Shown: in pieces, positions 1-5,951 of the stretch
Layout of the letters: every line of letters begins with the position of its first letter
Position numbering within the stretch: the first letter of the stretch is position 1
Assembly: GCA_903938935.1 (NCBI GenBank)
Contig: CAJAFD010000047.1
Coordinates: 1-6,071 of the forward strand
Length of the DNA: 6,071 nucleotides
Source of the DNA: an uncultured Opitutia bacterium
Lineage (GTDB): Bacteria; Verrucomicrobiota; Verrucomicrobiia; Opitutales; Opitutaceae
Direction of reading: 5' to 3'
Program-made: the position numbers and the translations under genes
Notes under the pieces: generated by a model
The model's database searches: none
Seen by the model: only the letters and a program-made list of their open reading frames with translations
What the model was told of the DNA's origin: nothing

Positions 1-237
1 GTCGATGGCGAGTTGCTCGACTTGGTCGACGAATTCGCAGCCGCCGTACCAGCGTTTGGCGGGGTAGCCCTCGGCGTATTTGTTGGTGAGGACGCTGCCC
101 TGCGCCTGCATGACGGCGGGGTAGGTGAAATTTTCCGAGGCGATGAGCTCGATGTGGCTTTGTTGGCGGGAGAACTCGGCGGCGATGGCGGAGTAAACAG
201 CGGGATCGAGTTGGGCGAGAGGAGCGGCGTTGAGCAT
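1..237 (-). CDS. glyA: Serine hydroxymethyltransferase, N-terminal part (runs off the left edge)
   Basis: Only the first 79 codons are in the window, beginning at an ATG at 235-237. The product is a cytoplasmic, pyridoxal-phosphate-dependent enzyme that converts serine and tetrahydrofolate to glycine and 5,10-methylene-tetrahydrofolate. The fragment carries the highly conserved SHMT N-terminus in order: HIELIASEN (residues 28-36), VMQAQGS (42-48), TNKYAEGYP (51-59), and RWYGGCEFVD followed by VEQLAID to the edge. It tracks E. coli GlyA almost residue for residue, including the Tyr and Glu of KYAEGYP, which belong to the active site. It is the last visible gene of the minus-strand cluster, 77 bp after the phosphatase gene. 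No Shine-Dalgarno motif precedes the ATG; the upstream DNA ends in a T-rich stretch. The PLP-binding lysine lies outside the window. Identification is firm; whether the gene is intact cannot be judged here. Confidence 0.96.
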   Translation of the reverse strand, partial: MLNAAPLAQLDPAVYSAIAAEFSRQQSHIELIASENFTYPAVMQAQGSVLTNKYAEGYPAKRWYGGCEFVDQVEQLAID

Positions 238-314
238 GGCGAAAAAATAGTGGAGTGACGCTCGCGCAAGGTGGCGCGGAGGCAAAGATTTTTTACAGGA
301 AGGCGAGGGGCGGG
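238..314 (-). other. Intergenic gap before glyA
   Basis: This 77-bp spacer lies between the phosphatase stop and the glyA start. In the minus-strand sense it has an A-rich patch, a short imperfect GC hairpin (CGCGC paired with GCGCG around a 6-nt loop, near 262-277), and a T run close to the ATG. The T run is separated from the hairpin by more than ten bases, so this is not a convincing intrinsic terminator. The gap is long enough for a separate glyA promoter, but I see no clear -35/-10 pair. Read-through from the upstream genes is the simplest assumption. Confidence 0.35.
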
Positions 315-803
315 TCAGCGCGAAGCGTTGAGCTGAGTTTTGAGAAATTCGATGAGACTCGGGATGGCTTCGACCATCTCGTCGCGGGTGGCTTCGTAGA
401 CTTTGAGTGAACCGCCAAACGGATCGCCGATTTCTTTGGCGTGGGGGGCGGGCATGAATTCGCGAAAAAGGTAAATGTTACGCGGGACCGGGTTGATCGC
501 GTACTCGAGCGAAGCGCGGTGCGACTCGGTCATGCCGATGACCGCGAGGGCGTTTTGCACGAGCTCGTCGGTGAGGGCGCGGCTGCGGTGCTTGGCGATA
601 TCAAGGCCAACTTTTTTGAGAGCGGTGACGGAGTTGGCGCTGACCGTGTCGCCATCGCGGCCGGCGACTCCCGCGGAAATCACCTCGAGGGAGCGGAGCG
701 GCTCGGGTTGGGCGGCGAGGGCGTGTTGGAGGAGGGCGGCGGCCATCGGGCTACGGCAGACGTTGGCGGTACAGACGACGAGGATGTAGCCAGGCTTGGG
801 CAT
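315..803 (-). CDS. Low-molecular-weight protein phosphatase, YwlE/Wzb/Etp family
   Basis: A 162-residue cytoplasmic phosphatase that removes phosphate from phosphoprotein side chains through a cysteinyl-phosphate intermediate. The N-terminal P-loop shows the CX5R signature as CTANVCRS: nucleophile Cys11, Arg17 and Ser18. The general-acid Asp is D127 in DPFGGS (127-132), followed by YEATRDEM (136-143). This DPFGGS...TRDE block closely resembles B. subtilis YwlE, the protein-arginine phosphatase. The YwlE residue that favours phosphoarginine (Thr11) is Val15 here, so tyrosine specificity is more likely; that is inference. Length is typical of the family. I chose the ATG at 801-803 because family members begin just before the strand leading into the P-loop; an in-frame TTG at 852-854 would add 17 residues with no family similarity. 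In B. subtilis ywlE also lies close to glyA, which matches this neighbourhood. Confidence 0.9.
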   Translation of the reverse strand: MPKPGYILVVCTANVCRSPMAAALLQHALAAQPEPLRSLEVISAGVAGRDGDTVSANSVTALKKVGLDIAKHRSRALTDELVQNALAVIGMTESHRASLEYAINPVPRNIYLFREFMPAPHAKEIGDPFGGSLKVYEATRDEMVEAIPSLIEFLKTQLNASR

Positions 804-873
804 CGTGGTGGGATGGAAAGGCGTGAAATGACAGGTTTTTTCCGCGAAAGGCAACCCGCGCGCGTGGACGTTT

Positions 874-1584
874 TTAGATTTGGCGGAGTGCGACGAGGGC
901 GCGGTGGAGGTGGACGGCGCGTTGGAGGACGGCGTCGATCAGGGGCGGCGGCGCGGGCGTGGCCGGATCGCTCGGGGCGACGGGGGTTTTGGCGGTGGCG
1001 CGTTTGCCGTGCTCGGCGGGCAGGGCGGCGGCTACAGAGGGATTGGCCCTGGTGCGGTCGGGGTGCCACTCGGCGGCGAGGGCGGCTTCGTCGTTGCGGG
1101 GTTTGGTGAGGGTTGGAGTGATGAGGGTGGTAAGTGCCTCAGGCTGAGTGAGCGCATCGTACGCGCGGCGTGCGGTGGCGGGATCGGCCGTGAGGGCGAG
1201 GTCGGGCGTGAAGTCGGGGCCGTTGAGGCCGAGGACGATGAGACCGGGGGTGTCTTCGCGTTCGGCAAAGGCGGCGCGGAGGGCTTGGCTGGTCTCAGCG
1301 TTGGCGAGGATGAAGACCGGGGTGCGTGGCACGGCGCGAAATTTTAGCCACGCGGCGAGGGTGATCGCGGCGTCCGGGCCGCCGGTGGTGTAGCGTAAAT
1401 CGAGGACGAGCGGCTGCGGCCGAGCGGGCGAAGCTGCCGGCAAATCGGCGGGCAAAGTTTGGGCGCGGTGGTACGCGAGGCCTTGGCCGATATCGAGGAT
1501 GAGCGGTTTCGCGGCGGCGGTGCGGGTCAACGCCGTTGCGCCGAGCAGCAAGCATGCAAAGAGGAGAACGTGGCGGAGCTTCAT
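874..1584 (-). CDS. Exported protein with a degenerate S41 (C-terminal-processing) peptidase-like core
   Basis: A 236-residue protein of unproven function. Residues 1-25 look like a Sec signal peptide: Lys/Arg at positions 2-5, a hydrophobic core LLFACLLLGATAL (7-19), and AAA before Lys26 as a likely cleavage site, so it should act outside the cytoplasmic membrane. Residues 59-80 (LVLDLRYTTGG then PDAAITLAAWL) match the S41 core pattern LxLDLRxNxGGxxDxAxxLAxxL. Residues 89-102 (PVFILANAETSQAL) fit the next S41 strand, where the catalytic Ser normally follows. At that position I align Gln100, and no PDZ domain or downstream Lys motif is evident, so a non-enzymatic relative is likely. The C-terminal part (about 161-215) is low-complexity, rich in Ala and Pro. 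Its ATG overlaps the purD TGA as ATGA, implying translational coupling. An upstream GTG-type start at 1653 lies wholly inside purD and lacks a signal peptide, so I rejected it. Confidence 0.72.
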   Translation of the reverse strand: MKLRHVLLFACLLLGATALTRTAAAKPLILDIGQGLAYHRAQTLPADLPAASPARPQPLVLDLRYTTGGPDAAITLAAWLKFRAVPRTPVFILANAETSQALRAAFAEREDTPGLIVLGLNGPDFTPDLALTADPATARRAYDALTQPEALTTLITPTLTKPRNDEAALAAEWHPDRTRANPSVAAALPAEHGKRATAKTPVAPSDPATPAPPPLIDAVLQRAVHLHRALVALRQI

Positions 1585-2885
1585 GAACGGTTGAGCTGGC
1601 GGGCGCCGATGTCGCGGCGGAAATATTTGGCGGCGCACTGAACTTGGTCGCACGCCGCGTAAGCGCGATCGGCCGCGGCGCGGAGGCTAGGGGCAAGCGC
1701 GGTGACGCCGAGGACGCGGCCACCCTGGGTCACGAGCTGGCCGGCGGCGTTGCGGGCGGTGCCGGCGTGGTAAATCGTCGTGGCGGGCGGGAGCGCGGCC
1801 GGCGCGGGGAGCGTGATGAGGTCGCCTTTCGCGTACGCATCGGGGTAGCCGCGCGCGGCGATGACGACGCAGACGGCGTAGTCAGATTTGACCACAAGCG
1901 GACCGACGGCGCTCAGGCGATCGGTGGCGGCAGCCCAAAGTAGTTCTAATAAATCGGTGGCGAGGCGCGGGAGGACGACTTGGGTTTCGGGATCGCCGAA
2001 GCGGGTGTTGTACTCGATCACGCTCGGTCCGGTGGGCGTGAGCATGATGCCGATAAAAAGGGTGCCGCAAAACGCGATGCCCTCGGCGGCGATGGCGTCG
2101 ACGGAAGGGCGAACGATTTCGTCTTCGATGCGCGCGAGCAACGCGGGCGTCACGACCTCGGCGGGCGAATAGGTGCCCATGCCGCCGGTGTTTGGGCCGG
2201 TATCGCCATCTCCGATACGTTTGTGGTCCTGCGAGGTGGGAAGGATGACGTAGTCGCGGCCGGAGACGACGACGAGGATGCTGGTTTCTTCACCGAAGAG
2301 GCAGTCTTCGATGAGCAACTGGCGGCCCGCGGCGCCGAATTTATCGCCGGCGAGCATTTCGCGGACGGCGGCCTCGGCCTCGGCGAGAGATTGGGCCACG
2401 ACGACGCCTTTACCCGCGGCGAGGCCATCGGCTTTGACGACGATCGGGATCGAGCGTGTCCGCAGGTAAGCGAGTGCGGGCTCAATCGCATTAAAAAACG
2501 CCGCGGGCGCAGTCGGGATGCGGTGCTTGAGGAGAATTTCTTTGGTGAAAATTTTCGAGGCTTCGAGGCGCGCGCCGTCGGCGCCGGGACCGTAAACGGG
2601 AATGCCGAGGGCGCGCAGGCGGTCGGCGAGGCCGAGCGAGAGCGGCACCTCGGGGCCGACGACGACGAAGGTGATGTTTTCGCGTTGCACGAGCGCGACG
2701 AGGCCGGGGATGTCGTCGGCGGCAATCGGGAAGCACGGGGCTTCCTCGGCGATGCCGGCGTTACCGGGTGCGCAAATCACGCGCGGGGCGGCGGGCGAGG
2801 CGAGGAGCGCACGGACGAGCGTGTGTTCGCGTCCGCCGGAGCCGACGACGAGAAGAGAGCGGGGGGGAGCGGAAAGAGGAGGCAC
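1581..2885 (-). CDS. purD: Phosphoribosylamine-glycine ligase (GAR synthetase)
   Basis: A full-length 434-residue ATP-grasp enzyme of de novo purine synthesis. It joins 5-phosphoribosylamine and glycine, using ATP, to give glycinamide ribonucleotide. Visible motifs in order: LLVVGSGGREH (11-21, N-terminal domain), GNAGI (41-45), VVVGPEVPL (74-82), KADGLAAGKGV (151-161, ATP-grasp nucleotide loop), QDHKRIGDGDTGPNTGGMG (219-237), EYNTRFGDPETQ (291-302, metal and ATP site), GGRVLGVTA (388-396) and YFRRDIGAR (421-429). All family blocks are present without a break and the length is normal. The only usable start is a GTG at 2883-2885, four to nine residues longer at the N-terminus than usual. It is preceded by a pyrimidine tract instead of a ribosome binding site. 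PurD is 40 bp after the LOG gene and overlaps the next gene by 4 bp. It uses the glycine made by GlyA, encoded further along the same strand. Confidence 0.97.
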   Translation of the reverse strand: MPPLSAPPRSLLVVGSGGREHTLVRALLASPAAPRVICAPGNAGIAEEAPCFPIAADDIPGLVALVQRENITFVVVGPEVPLSLGLADRLRALGIPVYGPGADGARLEASKIFTKEILLKHRIPTAPAAFFNAIEPALAYLRTRSIPIVVKADGLAAGKGVVVAQSLAEAEAAVREMLAGDKFGAAGRQLLIEDCLFGEETSILVVVSGRDYVILPTSQDHKRIGDGDTGPNTGGMGTYSPAEVVTPALLARIEDEIVRPSVDAIAAEGIAFCGTLFIGIMLTPTGPSVIEYNTRFGDPETQVVLPRLATDLLELLWAAATDRLSAVGPLVVKSDYAVCVVIAARGYPDAYAKGDLITLPAPAALPPATTIYHAGTARNAAGQLVTQGGRVLGVTALAPSLRAAADRAYAACDQVQCAAKYFRRDIGARQLNRS

Positions 2886-2904
2886 GGAAAAAGAAAAAAA
2901 GGAG
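2886..2904 (-). promoter_or_regulatory. Pyrimidine tract directly before the purD GTG start
   Basis: In the sense of purD the 19 bases before the GTG are all pyrimidines, mostly T (CTCC followed by long T runs interrupted by single C). They occupy the place of a Shine-Dalgarno sequence, which is absent. Such U-rich leaders can bind ribosomal protein S1 or help keep the start unstructured; a role here is inference. A T run after the LOG gene could also suggest a terminator, but the only nearby hairpin is a weak 4-bp CGCG stem about nine bases away, so I do not call one. Confidence 0.35.
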
Positions 2905-2925
2905 TGTGACGCGATCGAGGCGCGC

Positions 2926-4833
2926 TCAGAGCACCTGAAGTTTTTTACGATAGAAAGCTACAACTTCAGCGGGGTCGTCGGTGAAGAGGATGTAGTCGGC
3001 GATCCACGCGGGGGCGCGTTTGGTGGCGATCATGGTTTTGAGTTGTTTGCGGAGGTCGCCCCAGAAACGAGAATTAAAAAACACGTACGGGACGCGCGGG
3101 CGGATGCCGAGTTTGAGGTTGCACATCTCGATGCCGATTTCCTCGAGGGTGCCGACGCCGCCGACGTTGAAGATGCAGAAATCGGCCGCCTCGAACCATT
3201 TTTGACGGAAGTGACGGGAGGATTCTTGGAACGTGTTAAAAAAATCGACGCCGAGCTCGGGTGGTTGCGCTTCGAGTTCGAGGAAACAGGCGCCGGTGAG
3301 GGCGCCTTTGTGGCGGGCTTGGTCGGTGGCGAGCCGCATGACACCGCCGCCGCCGCCGGTGAGGACGCCGACGTTGGGGCCGATGAAGCCGGTGAGTTGT
3401 TCGACCAGGCCGGTGATGCGCGCGGTGTCAGCGGGATCGAGGCCGACGGCTGAACCGTAGAACGCGAGGAGCGTGGTTTCCTGAAATTTGCGGCTCAGTT
3501 CTTCGCGCACGAAGAAGCCGTGTTCCTTTTTGTAGACGTGCGCGTAAAGTTCTTTGGTGGATTCATCGTACCAGTAAACGCGGACGCCGATGGCATCGAA
3601 AGTGTCGAGGCGGGCGTGGGCGTTGCTGGACAGGAAATAGCCGTGGGTGCGGGAGGCTTTGCGGAAGATGATGCGCTTGATTTTTACTTCGCCGATGCGG
3701 GTGAGTAGCTCGATGTGTTCGAGCAAGTCGGGAAAATAATCGACGATGAGCGTGTCGGCATCGGGGGGCGCGTCGTCGAGGGCTTGAATCATGGTGCGGC
3801 TGCCGATGGGGCAGGCGTCGCCGTCGAGGAATTTTTTGAGGTCGTCGTTGGCGCGGACGAGGACGCTGCGGTTTTCGTTGGCGCCGCTCTGGCCGCGGAC
3901 GGTGATTTTGGTGCGCGGGCGGGCCTCGCGGGTGTCGCGCGGTGGGTTGGCGTCGAGGCACTTGAAAAGCTCGGTGGCGGTGCCGAGGAGGCGCTGACGT
4001 TTTTTGGCGAGCGTCTTGAACTCCGGGTCGGAAAACGGCGGGGCGCGGAAGATATCGACCGAGACCATCGGGTTGACGACGGGTTGGTCGCCGGGGTTGT
4101 AGATTTCCAACATGACGTTGGTGCCGAAAGTCTTGATCGGATCGAGGAGGACGGCGCTGGTGTGGAGGCCGAAGTTGCCCTCGCCTTGGTTAAGGACGAC
4201 GTAGTGCTCCTTCAGATACATGGAGCAACTGGTGAGGACACCCGAGTGCGGGGCGACGGTGAGGGGCGAGGCGTCGTGGCGGAGCTGGACTTTATCGAGG
4301 AAGCTGCGACCGGCGAGGCCGGAGACGACGTTTTCAAAATTGAGACGGGTGAGTTTCGGCGAGAGCGTGTAGCTGACTTGATGCGGCGTGAGGAAGACGC
4401 GGCCGCGCGAGTCGATCGAGATGGTGTTGGGGAGTTTGAGGTCGTTGGCCTGGATGGCGGCCCAGATTTCCGCGGTGGAGAGTTTGGCGGCGGCAGGCGC
4501 GTAAAAAAGACGACCGACAGGAGCGCCGGCGCGGAGGAGTTTTTTCCAGTAGGAGGCGTTGGGGAAACTCGCGTCGTAGATGAAGGCGTCGGCGGTGAGG
4601 ACGAGGCGGTTGCCATCGATCACGGGCGGGCCTTGGAGGAGCATCTCGATGCCGATGCGGGCGAGCGAGCTGCGCTCGGTGAATTTCAGCTCGGGTAGGA
4701 GAGATTTGAGGGACTCAAGTTCGGCGGGATTTCGGGGCCAGAAGGCGAGGGTGAGGGTGGTGGAGCGCTCGTCTTTGTTCTTAACGGTGAGGATCTGGCC
4801 GTCCTGGCTGGTCCAAAATTGATCGGGGGTCAT
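2926..4833 (-). CDS. LOG-family (lysine-decarboxylase-like) protein with a long unrecognised N-terminal region
   Basis: A 635-residue, probably cytoplasmic protein with no signal peptide or membrane segment. Residues about 453-632 form a LOG/TIGR00730-type Rossmann domain: AFYGSAVGLDP (457-467), LTGGGGGVM (491-499), an Arg-x-Lys pair (R543, K545) and GGVGTLEE (558-565), the counterpart of the PGGxGTxxE signature. Pro is replaced by Val557, but the Gly-Thr-Glu core is kept. Characterised LOG-type enzymes hydrolyse nucleoside 5'-monophosphates to base and ribose 5-phosphate; many relatives were misnamed lysine decarboxylases. The first 450 residues are unlike anything I recognise. Residues 240-266 (NPGDQPVVNPMVSVDIFRAP core) read like a beta-sandwich edge, and 345-440 looks alpha/beta, perhaps a second Rossmann-like unit. 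The ATG at 4831-4833 is the only sensible start. It leads the minus-strand cluster and sits just before purD, which supports a nucleotide-related job by inference. It is much larger than simple LOG proteins (about 180-220 residues) and does not look like PpnN/YgdH at its N-terminus. Confidence 0.85.
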   Translation of the reverse strand: MTPDQFWTSQDGQILTVKNKDERSTTLTLAFWPRNPAELESLKSLLPELKFTERSSLARIGIEMLLQGPPVIDGNRLVLTADAFIYDASFPNASYWKKLLRAGAPVGRLFYAPAAAKLSTAEIWAAIQANDLKLPNTISIDSRGRVFLTPHQVSYTLSPKLTRLNFENVVSGLAGRSFLDKVQLRHDASPLTVAPHSGVLTSCSMYLKEHYVVLNQGEGNFGLHTSAVLLDPIKTFGTNVMLEIYNPGDQPVVNPMVSVDIFRAPPFSDPEFKTLAKKRQRLLGTATELFKCLDANPPRDTREARPRTKITVRGQSGANENRSVLVRANDDLKKFLDGDACPIGSRTMIQALDDAPPDADTLIVDYFPDLLEHIELLTRIGEVKIKRIIFRKASRTHGYFLSSNAHARLDTFDAIGVRVYWYDESTKELYAHVYKKEHGFFVREELSRKFQETTLLAFYGSAVGLDPADTARITGLVEQLTGFIGPNVGVLTGGGGGVMRLATDQARHKGALTGACFLELEAQPPELGVDFFNTFQESSRHFRQKWFEAADFCIFNVGGVGTLEEIGIEMCNLKLGIRPRVPYVFFNSRFWGDLRKQLKTMIATKRAPAWIADYILFTDDPAEVVAFYRKKLQVL

Positions 4834-4981
4834 GGCAAACGCTTAACGTGGCCTCTCACGCTGGGCGACACAAGCGGGGAGTAATGAGTTGCATTTGGCG
4901 CGACGGACGGGCACATCAAAAAGTTTTACGGCACAAAACGACCTCGGCCGTTTCCACTCAACGCAGTCCATAACCCATAAA
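4834..4981. promoter_or_regulatory. Divergent intergenic region driving the LOG-purD cluster and the FKBP gene
   Basis: These 148 bp separate two divergently transcribed genes, so promoters for both should lie here. The region is more AT-rich than its flanks between about 4915 and 4981. On the minus strand TTGATG followed about 16-17 bp later by CAAATG/AAATGC (roughly 4890-4920) is a weak candidate for a -35/-10 pair. On the plus strand I find no good sigma70-like pair. Neither start has a Shine-Dalgarno motif; the plus-strand start is preceded by CCATAACCCATAAA. The promoter role follows from layout and the exact boxes remain unassigned. Confidence 0.45.
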
Positions 4982-5785
4982 ATGAAACTCAAGTCCGCCC
5001 TCACGCTCTCCTTGCTCGCGCTCGGTACCGCCACCGCGATCCACGCTCAGGAGGTCAAACTCAACATCCCTGGCCAAGCTGCCGCCGCTCCTGCCGCTGC
5101 CACTGCTCCGGCCGCTCCCGTTTTCACGGAAGCCCAACTCGTCGAAGAGTTTGGTTGGTTCATGGGCAAGCGCGTCGGGCTCTCCGAGCTCGGCTTCAGC
5201 GCTTCTGAGATCGAAGCCTTGCTCAAAGGCATGGGCGCCGCGATCGCCGGCAAAGATTCGCCCTACGATCTACCCAAAATCGGTCCCGCCATGGATGAGT
5301 TCATGAAGAAAAAGCAGGACGCTTACATGGCCAAGTTGAAGCAAGACGGGATCAAACAGAGCACCGCGTTCTTCGCTAAACTGAAGGAAAACAAAGCGGT
5401 CACCGAACTCCCCAGCGGCCTCCGCTACGAGATCGTGAAGCAAGGCGACGGCGCAGCCCCGAAGCCCACCGATACCGTTAAGGTCCACTACACCGGCACG
5501 CTCATCGACGGCACCGTGTTCGACAGCTCCGTGCAGCGCAACGAGCCGGCCGAATTCCAACTCGACCAAGTCATCCCCGGCTGGACCGAAGGTCTGCAAA
5601 AGGTGAACAAGGGCGGCAAGATCAAGCTCTACGTCCCACCCCAACTCGCCTACGGCGACGACGCGCGTGGCAATATCCCGCCCTCGTCCACGTTGATCTT
5701 CGAGATCGACTTGCTCGACATCAAGGCCAGCGCTCCCGCTCCAGTCGCGCCCGCGGCTCCCGCTGCGCCCGCTGCCGCCAAGTAA
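4982..5785 (+). CDS. Secreted FKBP-type peptidyl-prolyl cis-trans isomerase (FkpA/Mip-like)
   Basis: A 267-residue exported foldase that speeds cis-trans isomerisation of Xaa-Pro bonds, acting in the periplasm or outer envelope. Residues 1-22 are a signal peptide (two Lys, core LTLSLLALGTATA, likely cut after AIHA before Gln23). An Ala/Pro-rich linker follows (32-47). Residues 50-140 are helical and fit the FKBP N-terminal dimerisation domain of FkpA and Mip, with a Lys-rich helix at 105-120. The catalytic FKBP domain spans about 142-248 and keeps the binding-pocket residues: Tyr170 in VHYTG, Phe180-Asp181, Val198-Ile199, Trp201, Tyr224 in LAYGDD, and Phe240. The tail (249-267) is again Ala/Pro-rich. 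I chose the ATG at 4982 because it begins a proper signal peptide; an in-frame ATG at 4889 would put 31 unlike residues ahead of it. The gene is probably transcribed alone, with its own terminator directly after it. Confidence 0.94.
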   Translation: MKLKSALTLSLLALGTATAIHAQEVKLNIPGQAAAAPAAATAPAAPVFTEAQLVEEFGWFMGKRVGLSELGFSASEIEALLKGMGAAIAGKDSPYDLPKIGPAMDEFMKKKQDAYMAKLKQDGIKQSTAFFAKLKENKAVTELPSGLRYEIVKQGDGAAPKPTDTVKVHYTGTLIDGTVFDSSVQRNEPAEFQLDQVIPGWTEGLQKVNKGGKIKLYVPPQLAYGDDARGNIPPSSTLIFEIDLLDIKASAPAPVAPAAPAAPAAAK

Positions 5786-5808
5786 GTTGATATTCCGTTT
5801 TTAAACTC

Positions 5809-5840
5809 AGCCCGTCGCTCTCGTCGCGACGGGCTTTTTT
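5809..5840 (+). terminator. Intrinsic terminator of the FKBP gene
   Basis: A perfect 10-bp stem, AGCCCGTCGC (5809-5818) with GCGACGGGCT (5826-5835), closes a 7-nt loop. It is followed at once by six T residues (5835-5840, the first of them in the stem). It starts 24 bp after the stop codon of the FKBP gene. The GC-rich stem with a T tail is the standard Rho-independent form for plus-strand transcription; the minus strand lacks a T tail after the hairpin. Confidence 0.95.
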
Positions 5841-5951
5841 GTGTCGGCCTCGTGGCTCATTCAAATTGCGGACAAATCATCGGGGCCACGCGACCTGCGC
5901 GGCGATGAATTGAAGTTTGAGCGTGGCGCGCGGGGACCTAGGTTTGCGGCC
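5841..5951 (+). other. Intergenic spacer upstream of the DUF1080-like gene
   Basis: These 111 bp lie between a strong terminator and the next start codon on the same strand, so the downstream gene needs its own promoter here. I can see TTGCGG near 5866 and TTGAAG at 5910-5915, but neither has a good -10 box at 16-18 bp. There is no Shine-Dalgarno sequence before the ATG. No open reading frame, repeat or RNA gene is evident. Confidence 0.4.

Noticed and set aside
238..314. Possible terminator or riboswitch before glyA
   Set aside because: The GC hairpin is short and imperfect, the T run is distant, and 77 bp is too short for known glycine or folate riboswitches, with none of their conserved cores visible.
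441..1109. Plus-strand open frame opposite the phosphatase and S41-like genes
   Set aside because: The translation ends in an Arg/Gly-rich low-complexity run, while the opposite strand encodes a clear CX5R phosphatase.
1980..2909. Plus-strand open frame of 309 codons opposite purD
   Set aside because: It is the antisense shadow of purD, whose motifs are all present on the minus strand. The plus-strand translation is rich in Gly, Asp, Glu and Arg and shows no family motif.
2905..2925. Possible intrinsic terminator between the LOG gene and purD
   Set aside because: The only stem is about 4 bp (CGCG with CGCG) and is separated from the T run by roughly nine bases.
2602..3453. Plus-strand open frame spanning the purD-LOG junction
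   Set aside because: It crosses two well-supported minus-strand genes and their spacer, with no domain or plausible start signal.
3715..4698. Plus-strand open frame of 327 codons opposite the LOG-family gene
   Set aside because: Antisense shadow produced by GC-rich codon bias. It has low-complexity Gly/Glu/Val composition and no recognisable domain.
4889..4981. N-terminal extension of the FKBP gene to an upstream ATG
   Set aside because: It would bury a good signal peptide behind 31 residues that do not look like part of the family.
4843..5034. Small minus-strand frame of 63 codons in the divergent region
   Set aside because: It overlaps the FKBP signal peptide, has no ribosome binding site or family match, and its composition looks random.
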